DNA of 64,000 bases from Methylomicrobium agile. GTDB lineage: Bacteria; Pseudomonadota; Gammaproteobacteria; Methylococcales; Methylomonadaceae. The stretch spans positions 2,683,001 through 2,747,000 of the forward strand of contig NZ_JPOJ01000001.1 of assembly GCF_000733855.1 (NCBI RefSeq), in the 5' to 3' direction. Of this stretch, positions 38,024 through 46,248 are shown in pieces. The notes below the pieces were generated by a model that was not told the origin of the DNA, made no database searches, and worked only from the letters and a program-made list of their open reading frames with translations. Both the position numbers and the translations under genes were made by a program. Within the stretch, counting starts at the first letter, position 1; the number at the start of each line of letters is the position of its first letter.

Positions 38024-38032
38024 AGGTTAAGC

Positions 38033-38107
38033 GTAGGGTGGATAAGCGAAGCGCATCCACCCACGCCGGCCTTTTCGTGGTGGATGCGCTTCGCTTATCC
38101 ACCCTAC
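38033..38107. repeat. Palindromic GTAG...CTAC repeat, GGTGGATAAGCG family
   Basis: GTAGGGTGGATAAGCGAAGC...and its complement (GCTTCGCTTATCCACCCTAC) flank a 13-base or so spacer. It begins nine bases after the oxidoreductase stop and lies 27 bases before the aminotransferase gene. A degenerate relative is at 27420-27484. Confidence 0.75.
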
Positions 38108-38133
38108 TATTATGAAATATTTAGGCAGATAAC

Positions 38134-39228
38134 ATGATCCCAATGGTAAACCTGAAGGCCCAATACGCCGAAATCAAGGACGAGGTCGAGCAGGGCCTCG
38201 CCGAGACGATCGCGAATTGTTCATTCATTCTCGGCCCGAACGTGCAGGCTTTCGAACAGGAATGCGCCGATTATCTGGGCGTCAAGCATGCGATCGGCGT
38301 GGCATCCGGCACCGATGCGCTGCATCTGGCGCTGATCGCAGAAGGCATCGGCCCCGGCGATGAGGTGATCACGACCGCGTTCACGTTCATCGCGACCGCC
38401 GAGGCGATCCGCTATGTCGGCGCGAAGCCGGTGTTCGTCGATATCGATCCGAAGACCTTCAATATTTCGCCGGAGGCGATCGAGCAGGCGATCACGCCGA
38501 ACACCAAGGCGGTGATGCCGGTGCATCTGTTCGGCCAGCCGGCCGACATGGCGCGGATTACTGCAATCTGTTCGCAACACAATCTGAAATTGATCGAAGA
38601 CTGCTGCCAGTCGTTCGGCGCCTCGATCGGCGGCAGGCAGACCGGCGCGATCGGCGACGCGGGCGGCTACAGTTTCTTTCCGAGTAAGAACCTTGGCGCC
38701 TACGGTGACGGCGGCCTGGTCGTGACCAACTCGGACGCGGCCGCCGAAACGATCAAAATGCTGCGCAATCACGGTTCGAAGGTGCGCTATTACCACGACA
38801 TCATCGGCTACAACAGCCGGCTCGACGAGATGCAGGCGGTGATCCTGCGCGCGAAACTGAAACGGATCGACCGCTACAACGGTGCGCGCCGCCGCGCCGC
38901 GCACCGGTATTCGGAACTGATGGCCGATTTGCCCTTGACCACGCCGTTTGAGGATGGCGTCGGGGAGCATGTGTATCATCAGTACACGCTGCTGTGCGAC
39001 CGCCGCGACGAGGTCATGAAGGCACTGCAGGAAAACCGGATCGCCTCGGCGATTTATTATCCGGTGCCGCTGCACCGACAGAACGTGTTCAAAGACGAAT
39101 GCGCCGGCGTCAGCCTGCCGAATACCGAAAAGGTGGCGGCAACCTGCCTGTCCTTGCCGATCTGCTCGGAGCTGGATGATCGGACGATAGAGTCGATCGT
39201 GAAGGTGATTCGCGCCGCGCTGGTTTGA
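38134..39228 (+). CDS. DegT/DnrJ/EryC1/StrS family PLP aminotransferase
   Basis: A 364-residue PLP aminotransferase acting on nucleotide-linked keto sugars. Motifs: ASGTDALHLAL, the cofactor-binding EDCCQSFGA, and the PLP lysine in FFPSKNLGAYGDGG, with NSRLDEMQAVIL near residue 230. The family transfers an amino group, usually from glutamate, to a 3- or 4-keto sugar. The adjacent oxidoreductase would supply a 3-keto sugar, which is why a GnnB-like function for lipid A is proposed; pathway assignment is inference as no lpx gene is in the window. Confidence 0.88.
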   Translation: MIPMVNLKAQYAEIKDEVEQGLAETIANCSFILGPNVQAFEQECADYLGVKHAIGVASGTDALHLALIAEGIGPGDEVITTAFTFIATAEAIRYVGAKPVFVDIDPKTFNISPEAIEQAITPNTKAVMPVHLFGQPADMARITAICSQHNLKLIEDCCQSFGASIGGRQTGAIGDAGGYSFFPSKNLGAYGDGGLVVTNSDAAAETIKMLRNHGSKVRYYHDIIGYNSRLDEMQAVILRAKLKRIDRYNGARRRAAHRYSELMADLPLTTPFEDGVGEHVYHQYTLLCDRRDEVMKALQENRIASAIYYPVPLHRQNVFKDECAGVSLPNTEKVAATCLSLPICSELDDRTIESIVKVIRAALV

Positions 39229-39233
39229 TTATG

Positions 39234-39332
39234 GATTTGGCTTCAAATCATTTCCCGGTCAAAGACCTGCCGGGTTTTAAAAACCTGGCAGGTCTACCGG
39301 CATACCGGAAAGTTCATATCGGCCAATTCCTA
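39234..39332. repeat. About 100-base repeat with a CCTGGCAGGT palindrome, copy 1
   Basis: A palindrome at 39263-39295 (AGACCTGCC...GGCAGGTCT around TTTTAAAA) lies in a longer segment (GATTTGGCTTCAAAT...GGCCAATTCCTA) that recurs at 50101-50200. It directly follows the aminotransferase stop and could terminate it. Confidence 0.7.
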
Positions 39333-39635
39333 TGCGGACCATGAAGGCGTTTCTGTAAGGCAATCAAGGGCCTCTTACAACTTTTTATAGACTCGCCTAC
39401 GGCATCGAGAATTGGCAAAAAGCAGGAATTATCGCGCATTCAAAGCGATTGGGCTTTATTCGAAAGCCGCGGCGAAGGTGGGCGCTCCCGCAAAACCGTA
39501 GCGCCTAAGGCCCCTCGAAAACAAAGGATTGGGTCGATAATGACTTCCCCTCATCGTTCCTACGCGCAGCGCGTGAGAACGGGAAAAAGACTACAACGCC
39601 CGGAAATCAATCATGATTTACCGTTTCCGGATGCC

Positions 39636-40079
39636 TTCCCTTGCATCGGCGAGTGTGTCAGCGATGTCGCCAATGCCGGTATCGCTGGCATCGAAACGAG
39701 TAGCGAGCTTGTTTTCAACCCGCAATGGCGCGGCGGTGCGGCTTACACCTATAACGATAGCCGCAATCTCGACAATAGACGCCGGTTGCCGTTTCAGGCC
39801 CCGCACAGCGTCCGCGCTTGGGGCGAATGGCGCGCGCCGAATCTGCCGCTGACCTTATGGGTCGAAGGCATCTACCGCAGCCTGTCTCAAAACGATCTCG
39901 GCAACACGCTGGATGTGGACGACGCGTTTCATCTGAACGTTCACACCAACTACCGGGTAACGCCCAAGCTCGATTTGTACGTGCGCGGCGAAAACATCAA
40001 TAACGACAAGACGCCGGATATCCATAGTTTTGATCATGCCAGCGCCGTGGTCTACGGCGGCCTTTCCTACCGGCTTTGA
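39636..40079 (+). pseudogene. TonB-dependent receptor, C-terminal fragment
   Basis: The last 147 codons of a TonB-dependent outer-membrane receptor, matching the intact gene at 57347-59326 at about 90 percent of residues (CIGECV, NPQWRGGAAYTYND, YRSLSQNDLGNTLDVDDAFHLNVH, and the terminal GGLSYRL). The fragment lacks the signal peptide, plug and most of the barrel. The flank to its left (39345-39630) also matches the flank of the intact copy, so about 1.7 kb was lost by an internal deletion with a junction near TTTCCGGA at 39626-39637. The frame remains open from 39540 but has no sensible start. Confidence 0.9.
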
Positions 40080-40268
40080 ACCGGCAATCGATGCCCAGGC
40101 TACCGGCCGAGCGAAATGTAGCCATACCGCCAACAAAAAGTTGACACTGGCTTTTGCCGCACGTCCAAAGTCGTCCGCAACACCGTTCGACGTGTCTGTC
40201 ACCTAATAGAATGAGTGGAGCGCCAGCGAAACCCATCAAACAATTTCTCCGGTACAACGGTGGATGAT

Positions 40269-41403
40269 TTACGGCGGCATCGGTCCAGCCATCAGATGCG
40301 ACAAATAAAACTTCACCAATTCGCGCTGGTTTTTGGTTTGGGTCTTGGCGAACAAGGCGCTGAGCTGAGTACGCAGGGTCTTGATGCCGATTTGCAGGCT
40401 TTCGGCGATTTCCTGGGTGCTGTCTTTCAGCAGTAATTGCTCTAAAACGCGGGTTTCGGCCGGAGTGAGACGGTAAAGCTGGGCAAAGCCGCCGAGATTG
40501 CCCGTAGCCAGCTTGCCCGGTTCTGCGATCAGCACCATGATGCGCGCTTGCTCTGTTAAAGTTTGGGTAAAGGCGCTGGGCAGCGGCATGAAAGTGATCA
40601 TCCAACGCTGGCTGGTCCCGATACCCTTTACGCCCATGCTGCCGCCAAAACCCTGACGGGCCTGATACAGGCTTTCGCGAATCGCGGCGGCATCCTGTGC
40701 GCCGGCGGCGGTCAGCCTCTGGTTGATGACCAGCGGGCCGCTGCCCTCCCGGAAAACGGCCTCGACCTGTCGATTGGCGAACAACACCTTGCCATCACCG
40801 TCCAACAAGGCCACCGCTTGACTCATCCGGTCCAGGGCGTGTTCGCGTAAGTAGCGCGTTTCCTGCTCCAACGATAAGCGCCAGTGAATGCGCAGCGCCC
40901 GCTGCAAGTGCGGCATGAGACGCCGATACAAGGCGATCTCGCTCTCCGTATAGGCCGGCGCGGCGCGAGCGCAATGTCGTCACCCGTACCGAAACATCCC
41001 CTTGCTGCAAGATCGCGCCGCCGATCGAATAGAAATAATCTTGCGGCTTTAGCCAGCCATTGAAAAACTCGGTTTTGGGCAGGTCGGCGTCCAGATACAG
41101 CTGGGAAGAAATGACCGGAACGCCTTCACCGTAGCGTTTGGCATTTTGCAGCCAGACGTTCGAGTGGCCGAATTCCCTTTGGAGCGATTCGAGGAAATCC
41201 TCGTCGGTACGCGCCTGGGCGACGAAGCTTCGGTTGGGCGAGGAGGCCGTGGTCGAGTGGCCCGTGCCGAAGTCATGTACAAACAGCAAGGATCCCGCCG
41301 AATGCATCGCCTCGGAAAAGCATTCGAGAAACCGTCGCCAGGCGGCCGGCTCCATGCCTGCGTCGTAGATCAATCCGACCAGTTCGTCAAATTGCTCCTC
41401 CAT
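40269..41403 (-). pseudogene. LuxR-type regulator, frameshifted copy
   Basis: A near-duplicate of the intact regulator at 59651-60781. The N-terminal frame (41403 to about 40953) reads like the intact protein up to RSRRAGLY, then shifts; the rest, including the HTH region (RLTPAETRVLEQLLLKDSTQEIAESLQIGIKTLRTQ around 40300-40470), is open in another frame down to 40269. The cause is loss of two bases (AT) at about 40953, where the intact copy has TAGATGCCGG and this one TAGGCCGG. It probably makes no full-length regulator. Confidence 0.9.
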
Positions 41404-41651
41404 TTCGCCCCCCGCTCACCCCTCGGAATTTCTCAATGATGCTGCCAATACGCAGGCACTTGGTTAGATAACCAATCACTATTCCCGGCAATTTGCCGAA
41501 AACGTTGTTTTGCTTTCTGACGCTGCGGGTGAGGATCGAAAAACGCCCGCAAGAACGCCCGTTTCAGTCAAATGACTGATGACAGGGAGGGATTATATAA
41601 ATTAAGCTTCGCTCCGGCAATTTCTACGAACTGACTAATGCGAGAAGTCTC

Positions 41652-41730
41652 GTAGTTTGGGTTAGCGAAGCGTACCCAACAGCATTCGGCTTCGAGTGTT
41701 GGGTTACGGCTGACGCCTAATCCAACCTAC
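41652..41730. repeat. Palindromic GTAG...CTAC repeat, GTTGGGTTA family, copy 1
   Basis: GTAGTTTGGGTTAGCGAAGC and a right half ending CCTAATCCAACCTAC form a paired-hairpin repeat with inner GTTGGGTTACGG. A second copy is at 44350-44429. It sits in the 41404-41895 gap, whose left part (to about 41625) duplicates the region beyond the intact LuxR gene. Confidence 0.7.
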
Positions 41731-41816
41731 ATGCTAACTAATGCGATAAGGACGTAGACACCATATCAAGCGACCCGACATTTCACGGCAGAACCTCATT
41801 CGGCGGAACCGGCACG

Positions 41817-41885
41817 CCGGTTCCGCCTTTAAAACAATACCGGTTCCGCCTTTAAAACAATACCGGTTCCGCCTTTAAAACAATA
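41817..41885. repeat. Three perfect 23-base tandem repeats before the lipoprotein gene
   Basis: The unit CCGGTTCCGCCTTTAAAACA plus ATA occurs exactly three times (41817-41839, 41840-41862, 41863-41885) and ends ten bases before the lipoprotein ATG. The first unit is also the right arm of a hairpin, GGCGGAACCGG...CCGGTTCCGCC, at 41802-41826. The segment to its left, 41763-41827, recurs at 56379-56447 without the tandem copies. Confidence 0.85.
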
Positions 41886-41895
41886 AAAGAAATAT

Positions 41896-42642
41896 ATGAA
41901 AAGAAGACTCGGAAAGTTTGTCATATTATTGTGTTGCGTTTTGAATACGACCGCTTGCACTACCGCTAAAGCTATCAAGGAAACCGGCAATGAGTTTTCA
42001 CAAGGTAATATCATAACGGGGCTTTGGTACGGAACGATGGGGATTACTATGGCCGCTCTTATTGATGTGGTAACTCTTGGCGGGACTACAGATGTCACAA
42101 CAGGCTCTAAAGCCCTCATTGCGGCAGCTAATTCAGGACGTTCATATTCTGGGCCAAGTGGTATTTCCAGTTATTCAACCGCAAAAAATTCTAATGCAAT
42201 AGCTAGCACTGTAACACAAAGGGCGTACACGACGTACGGTAGCAGCCGCGATTATGCTACTTCCTCAAATACGTCAAACTCCAACGTATCAAATAATGCC
42301 CAAGCATCATCTTATGCAGGCTCAAGCAGTCGTTACTCCGTACCAATGACAAATTGCGTTTCATCAAAAGTTGATCAATCCAAATCGGACAATTATGGCA
42401 CTTATTATCGCCTAACTAACACTTGCCAAGTTAGGATCAGTGTTACACATTACGTTAATGGTACTACTTGGGGAGGGCATCAAGGCAAGGGAGACCTTAA
42501 TCCTGGACAGTCTACGACTACAGTTAAAGTTCCGACTGGATCAAGAATAACTTATCGAGCATGTGAAATACCCGCTGGAAAAGAATGGGTAGGTATTGAA
42601 AATACCAATGGAGGAGGATTTATGTGCGTTATCTACCAGTAA
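41896..42642 (+). CDS. Uncharacterised Ser/Asn-rich lipoprotein
   Basis: A 248-residue predicted lipoprotein: a basic start (MKRRLGK), a hydrophobic stretch, and a lipobox ending in TTAC at Cys21, so it would be attached to an envelope membrane. A short hydrophobic stretch (about 44-62) is followed by a Ser/Thr/Tyr/Asn-rich low-complexity region (about 85-150) and a compact C-terminal domain with four Cys (NCVS, TCQV, ACEI, MCVI) that could form disulfides. I do not recognise a family. The gene is AT-richer than its neighbours and sits between duplicated segments, which suggests acquisition. The ribosome site (AAAGAAATAT) is weak. Confidence 0.75.
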   Translation: MKRRLGKFVILLCCVLNTTACTTAKAIKETGNEFSQGNIITGLWYGTMGITMAALIDVVTLGGTTDVTTGSKALIAAANSGRSYSGPSGISSYSTAKNSNAIASTVTQRAYTTYGSSRDYATSSNTSNSNVSNNAQASSYAGSSSRYSVPMTNCVSSKVDQSKSDNYGTYYRLTNTCQVRISVTHYVNGTTWGGHQGKGDLNPGQSTTTVKVPTGSRITYRACEIPAGKEWVGIENTNGGGFMCVIYQ

Positions 42643-42646
42643 CCCG

Positions 42647-42724
42647 CTAAGGCGGATTCGCCGACAGGCAATCCGCCATCGCTTCGAAGCACATCGGCGT
42701 TTTGCTATCGCGAAAACGCCCTAC
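42647..42724. repeat. Palindromic repeat, family 2, copy 3
   Basis: Carries GGCGGATTCGCCGACAGG, CAATCCGCC and the right hairpin with TTTTGCTATCGCG, ending CTAC; the left GTAG is altered to CTAA. It follows the lipoprotein stop. The DNA just after it (42735-42810) may keep a 23-codon remnant of an unidentified gene end. Confidence 0.65.
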
Positions 42725-42811
42725 AGGCTGGAAGACGGATGATAAACTGAAAACCAATCAGGCCCAATACGCCAAGGGCAAAGGCGCCGAACTGTTGTGG
42801 ACGGCATGAGG

Positions 42812-43159
42812 TCAGGAAGGCAAATGACTGGTCAAATCCATGCTGTCGTGCAACAAGCGCAGCACCTCAATGGCTCTTATACCAACGACATGAAATACGA
42901 TGAAATGACGCCCATTGCGTCTTTGCCGCGCTACATGCAAAGTGCGGATACCTGAACCGAGGTCGTCGCGTGGGCGGGTGCCGATAATGTTTGGGCCAGA
43001 TCGCAGCGCATCAATTGCTTGCAAAAGTGTAGCTTCGTAAATCACTGCTTGACGTTCACCGAAGTTGCTGGCCGTCCAACGAAGTATTTCCGCAAAATCC
43101 AGTTCCGCAAGCCGAACCAATTGAACATTCCAAGAGCCCTTCGTACCACTAAAGGTCAT
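42812..43159 (-). CDS. parE: ParE-type toxin of a ParDE toxin-antitoxin pair
   Basis: A 115-residue RelE/ParE superfamily toxin. The core is LAELDFAEILRWTASNFGERQAVIYEATLLQAI and it ends in an FIVFHVVGIRAIEVLRLLHDSMD segment, the usual ParE pattern (VLRxLHxxMD). ParE toxins poison DNA gyrase. The start overlaps the upstream parD stop by four bases (ATGA), the normal arrangement with antitoxin first. The N terminus (MTFSGTKGSWNVQLVRLA) is longer than typical; translation from an internal codon is possible. Confidence 0.85.
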   Translation of the reverse strand: MTFSGTKGSWNVQLVRLAELDFAEILRWTASNFGERQAVIYEATLLQAIDALRSGPNIIGTRPRDDLGSGIRTLHVARQRRNGRHFIVFHVVGIRAIEVLRLLHDSMDLTSHLPS

Positions 43160-43449
43160 CTTTCGGCTAAACCGTCCGCAATTGCCTTGGCAGCGATGGA
43201 CTTGAGATGCGCTTGCAGCTCTTCGCCACTTTCAAATCGGGTAACGCGACCTGCTTCACTGTCGGCGATTCCCACGTCGACGGCCGCGCGCAATCTGGCG
43301 AGTTTGGCGGCATGTTCGGCCCGGCGCTCTTCCACTAGACGCAAGCCTTCGCGTAGCACTTCACTGGCGTTCTGGTATTCCCCGCTTTCGACCAACTGCT
43401 CGATGAAGGCGGCTTGATGGTTGGTGATGACGACATTACGTGTTGGCAT
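43156..43449 (-). CDS. parD: ParD-type antitoxin
   Basis: A 97-residue antitoxin with an N-terminal ribbon-helix-helix DNA-binding domain (RNVVITNHQAAFIEQLVESGEYQNASEVLREGLRL, about 4-38) and a charged C-terminal arm that would wrap the toxin. It precedes parE with a four-base overlap. ParD normally represses its own promoter, expected just upstream of 43449. The pair lies in a repeat-rich accessory block, typical for such modules. Confidence 0.88.
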   Translation of the reverse strand: MPTRNVVITNHQAAFIEQLVESGEYQNASEVLREGLRLVEERRAEHAAKLARLRAAVDVGIADSEAGRVTRFESGEELQAHLKSIAAKAIADGLAER

Positions 43450-43541
43450 GGCATTTTCTCCTATAGCGCATTGGCAGATTATGCCATTTTATTCACGCCA
43501 AGATGGGACTGTCAACCCAATTCCCCAGTTTGCAGAGGACC

Positions 43542-43618
43542 GTAGGGCGGTTTCGCGTCAGCAAACGCCATAGCTTTGAAGCATGTTGTGGGGTTTCGCT
43601 ATCGCGAAAACACCCTAC
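43542..43618. repeat. Palindromic GTAG...CTAC repeat, family 2, copy 4
   Basis: GTAGGGCGGTTTCGCGTCAG at the left and GCTATCGCGAAAACACCCTAC at the right (last base C after 20). It is a diverged copy lying between the parD upstream region and the xre gene end. Confidence 0.65.
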
Positions 43619-43664
43619 AGCTCCACATCTCTCGAAAACAAGGACATGCAACACCCGCAAACCA

Positions 43665-44057
43665 TCATGATTTATCGTTTCCGGGCGCCTTCAGCAAATC
43701 GATAATTTCTTTCAAATACGCCACTTCTTTGTCTTTCTGCTCGACGAGCAATTGCAGTTTTTCCAGCTCGACCTTCAATTGCATGAATTCAGGCGAACAC
43801 ACGCCAATGTGCCAGTGGCTTTGATCGTTGTTCGACCCCGCCAGATTGAAAACATTTTTTTCATTCAGCTCAAACAAATCCGCAAGCTTAATGCCGAACA
43901 AAGCAGCAATCTGCTCGAGCCGCGACAAATTCACGTCCGTTTCGCCGCGCTCGATACTGCCGTAGCCGTTTGGCGACATTTCCAGCTTACTGGCCGCCTC
44001 TTCCTGCGACCAGCCTTTCAACTGTCTGAGCAGGCGAATTTTTTCATGTACTGCCAT
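43665..44057 (-). CDS. XRE-family DNA-binding regulator
   Basis: A 130-residue regulator with an N-terminal Cro/C1-type helix-turn-helix (IRLLRQLKGWSQEEAASKLEMSPNGYGSIERGETDVNLSRLEQIA, residues 7-51) and a C-terminal coiled-coil-like region (FMQLKVELEKLQLLVEQKDKEVAYLKEIIDLLK) that could mediate dimerisation. The target is unknown. Sequence matching its 5' end is found again at 61098-61144 and its 3' end at 57150-57240, flanking the intact TonB-LuxR module, so a second copy of this gene has been split. Confidence 0.88.
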   Translation of the reverse strand: MAVHEKIRLLRQLKGWSQEEAASKLEMSPNGYGSIERGETDVNLSRLEQIAALFGIKLADLFELNEKNVFNLAGSNNDQSHWHIGVCSPEFMQLKVELEKLQLLVEQKDKEVAYLKEIIDLLKAPGNDKS

Positions 44058-44146
44058 AAAGACACATCCTATGGGTGAAATACCAAGTCTGGCTTGATTG
44101 TAGCAAACTCACGGCATTTTTATAATTCGCCCGTCAACGTACAACG

Positions 44147-44214
44147 TAAGGCAAATTCGCCGACACCACCGCTTTGAAGCACATCGGCGTTTTGCTATCG
44201 CGAAAACACCCTAC
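44147..44214. repeat. Palindromic repeat, family 2, copy 5 (truncated)
   Basis: The left hairpin is shortened (GCAAATTCGCCGACACCACCG) while the right one (GGCGTTTTGCTATCGCG...CACCCTAC) is complete. The flanking 44014-44190 segment, including the start of xre, is duplicated at 61090-61262. Confidence 0.6.
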
Positions 44215-44349
44215 AGTCCGACAGCTCTTCGGCGATCATTTCAGTCAAATGACTGATGACGGATTCCATTGGATTCATTAGCATGTTTTTTATTTTTAAT
44301 GGCGGCGATACGCCCTGTAATGGCGGATCCTATCTTATTAACTAGGCCC

Positions 44350-44429
44350 GTAGATTGGGTTAGCGAAGCGTAACCCAACGGAATTCGGCTTCGCGTGTTG
44401 GGTTACGGCTAGCGCCTAACCCAACCTAC
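44350..44429. repeat. Palindromic GTAG...CTAC repeat, GTTGGGTTA family, copy 2
   Basis: GTAGATTGGGTTAGCGAAGC, TAACCCAAC, then GTTGGGTTACGGCTAGCGCC and TAACCCAACCTAC: two hairpins back to back, bounded by GTAG and CTAC. It lies 80 bases before the tpsB start. Confidence 0.75.
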
Positions 44430-44510
44430 AGGCTACGCAGATGATTGATTCAACGGAGCTAAAGTGGCAATCAACTCGACCATTACTCAACGTCTTTAAT
44501 AGGAAGCGAA

Positions 44511-46220
44511 GTGAGACTCTTAAACCATAAATTTGCCAAAGGGGCCGCCGTATTTGGTGTCCTATGGGCGTCCAACTCGACAAGCGTAGAAGCCCAAAGC
44601 CAACAGATTCCGGGCGCCATCCAACCTGGACAGATCGAGAAACAGCTTAAGGCGATCCCGACTCCGAAAGCAGACACGCCTGCCCTCAAGGTGATTCCGG
44701 AACAGCCGATTCCGTCAGCGACCGATGGCGACATCGCCTTTGAACTGAAAGACGTAACTTTTTCCGGCGGTACGGTATACCCCGAAGCCGAATTGAAGAG
44801 TTTCTTTACGTCTTTATTGGGCAAAACCGTAACGTTGAACCAATTGCGCGCCGCCGCCGCAAACGCAACCGTTCATTACCGGAACGACGGCTACGTTTTA
44901 GCGCAAGTGTTGGTTCCGAAACAAACATTGCAGAACGGCATCGTTCGGCTCGACATTGTCGAAGGCCATATCAATGAAGTCAGATTCCAGGGCGATGGTA
45001 TAAAGGACGTACTCGGCCTGTTGCAAAACTATGCGGACAAAATCCGCACCGCCAAACCGGTCAATATCTCGGCAATGGAGCGCTATTTGTTATTGATTAA
45101 TGATTTGCCGGGCATCAACGCCTACGGTTCGCTCGTGCCTTCACCTATCACGCCGGGGGCGGCCGATCTTGTTGTCGAAATCACGCAACAATCGTTCAGC
45201 GCCACCCTCGGCTTCAACAACCGCTTGACCAAGTTGCTCGGCACTTACCGTGCGGAGGTATACGGTGAAGCGAATAATGCGCTCGGCCTGCAGGAAAAAA
45301 GCTATGCACGGGTATTCCAATCGTTCGAAGACAAGATGACCGTGCTGTCGCTGGGCGAGGACCTGCCACTGTTCAACGAAGGCACACGCCTGTCCCTGAT
45401 GCTGAATCAGGTCTGGTCCAACACGTCTTTGTTCAACATCGCTAACGGTTTGAATTCTCATCTGGTATCGCTCAACATCGGTTTGGCGCACCCCTTGCTC
45501 CGCAGTCGCAACAGCAATTTAAGCGTGCGGGGCAGTTTTTCGATGGTCGATTCGACCTCCTCCAGCGACTTTTTCAATGAAACCATCACCAGCGACCGCA
45601 TCCGCTCGTTCAGAGCCGGCCTAACTTATGATTTGGCCGATAGCTGGCGCGGCATCAACATGGTCGATCTGGAACTCAGCCAGGGCATCAACGCGCTTGG
45701 CGCACGTGATCCCTCCGACACGGAACGCGCGGCGGGTACCGCCAAACTATCGGCCGCTCAAGGCGAAGTCGACTACGTTAAAACCAATATCTATCTGGCT
45801 CGCCTGCAAGCGATCGCGCCGCAATGGTCTTTCCTCGCCGCGTTCCAAGGGCAATACACCGAGGATGTGCTACTCGCTCCCGAACAATTCTCGCTCGGCG
45901 GCGAGCAATTTCTACGGGCTTATGATCCCTCCGAATTCATCGGCGACAAAGGCTTCGCGACCAAAGCCGAATTGCGTTACACCTTTACTCCTTTCGCGAA
46001 TGCCGACATGACCCTGTATGGTTTCCATGATTACGGTGAGGTGCATTACAACTACGATCGTCCCGGTATTGCGGTCCACGCGGCCGGCGTCGGCATGCGC
46101 ATGACCGTTACCCGCTACTTTTCCGGTTACGTTGAAGGCGCAAAGCCACTCCATCCGGAGCAATCGACAGAGCTAAACAAAGACATGCGCTTGTTCGGCG
46201 GCTTTAAATTAACCTTCTGA
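44511..46220 (+). CDS. Two-partner secretion transporter, TpsB (ShlB/FhaC/HecB family)
   Basis: A 569-residue outer-membrane transporter that exports its TpsA partner. A signal peptide (about 1-26, ending SVEA) precedes a Gln-rich stretch, a POTRA domain (about 75-150: LKDVTFSGGTVYPEAELKSFF, then YRNDGYVLAQVLVPKQTL and GIVRLDIVEGHINEVRF), and a barrel that ends in Phe (FGGFKLTF). The FhaC-type loop motif seems present around SLGGEQFLRAYDPSEFIGD, where the V/L-R-G-Y consensus appears as LRAY. The GTG at 44511 follows AGGAAGCG. It precedes tpsA by 28 bases in the usual B-A order. Confidence 0.93.
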   Translation: MRLLNHKFAKGAAVFGVLWASNSTSVEAQSQQIPGAIQPGQIEKQLKAIPTPKADTPALKVIPEQPIPSATDGDIAFELKDVTFSGGTVYPEAELKSFFTSLLGKTVTLNQLRAAAANATVHYRNDGYVLAQVLVPKQTLQNGIVRLDIVEGHINEVRFQGDGIKDVLGLLQNYADKIRTAKPVNISAMERYLLLINDLPGINAYGSLVPSPITPGAADLVVEITQQSFSATLGFNNRLTKLLGTYRAEVYGEANNALGLQEKSYARVFQSFEDKMTVLSLGEDLPLFNEGTRLSLMLNQVWSNTSLFNIANGLNSHLVSLNIGLAHPLLRSRNSNLSVRGSFSMVDSTSSSDFFNETITSDRIRSFRAGLTYDLADSWRGINMVDLELSQGINALGARDPSDTERAAGTAKLSAAQGEVDYVKTNIYLARLQAIAPQWSFLAAFQGQYTEDVLLAPEQFSLGGEQFLRAYDPSEFIGDKGFATKAELRYTFTPFANADMTLYGFHDYGEVHYNYDRPGIAVHAAGVGMRMTVTRYFSGYVEGAKPLHPEQSTELNKDMRLFGGFKLTF

Positions 46221-46248
46221 TATTGCGGAACAGCAGGAATCCGAGAAA

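Noticed and set aside
42735-42811. Possible end of a lost gene (DDKLKTNQAQYAKGKGAELL...)
   Set aside because: Only about 23 codons read sensibly and no family could be named.
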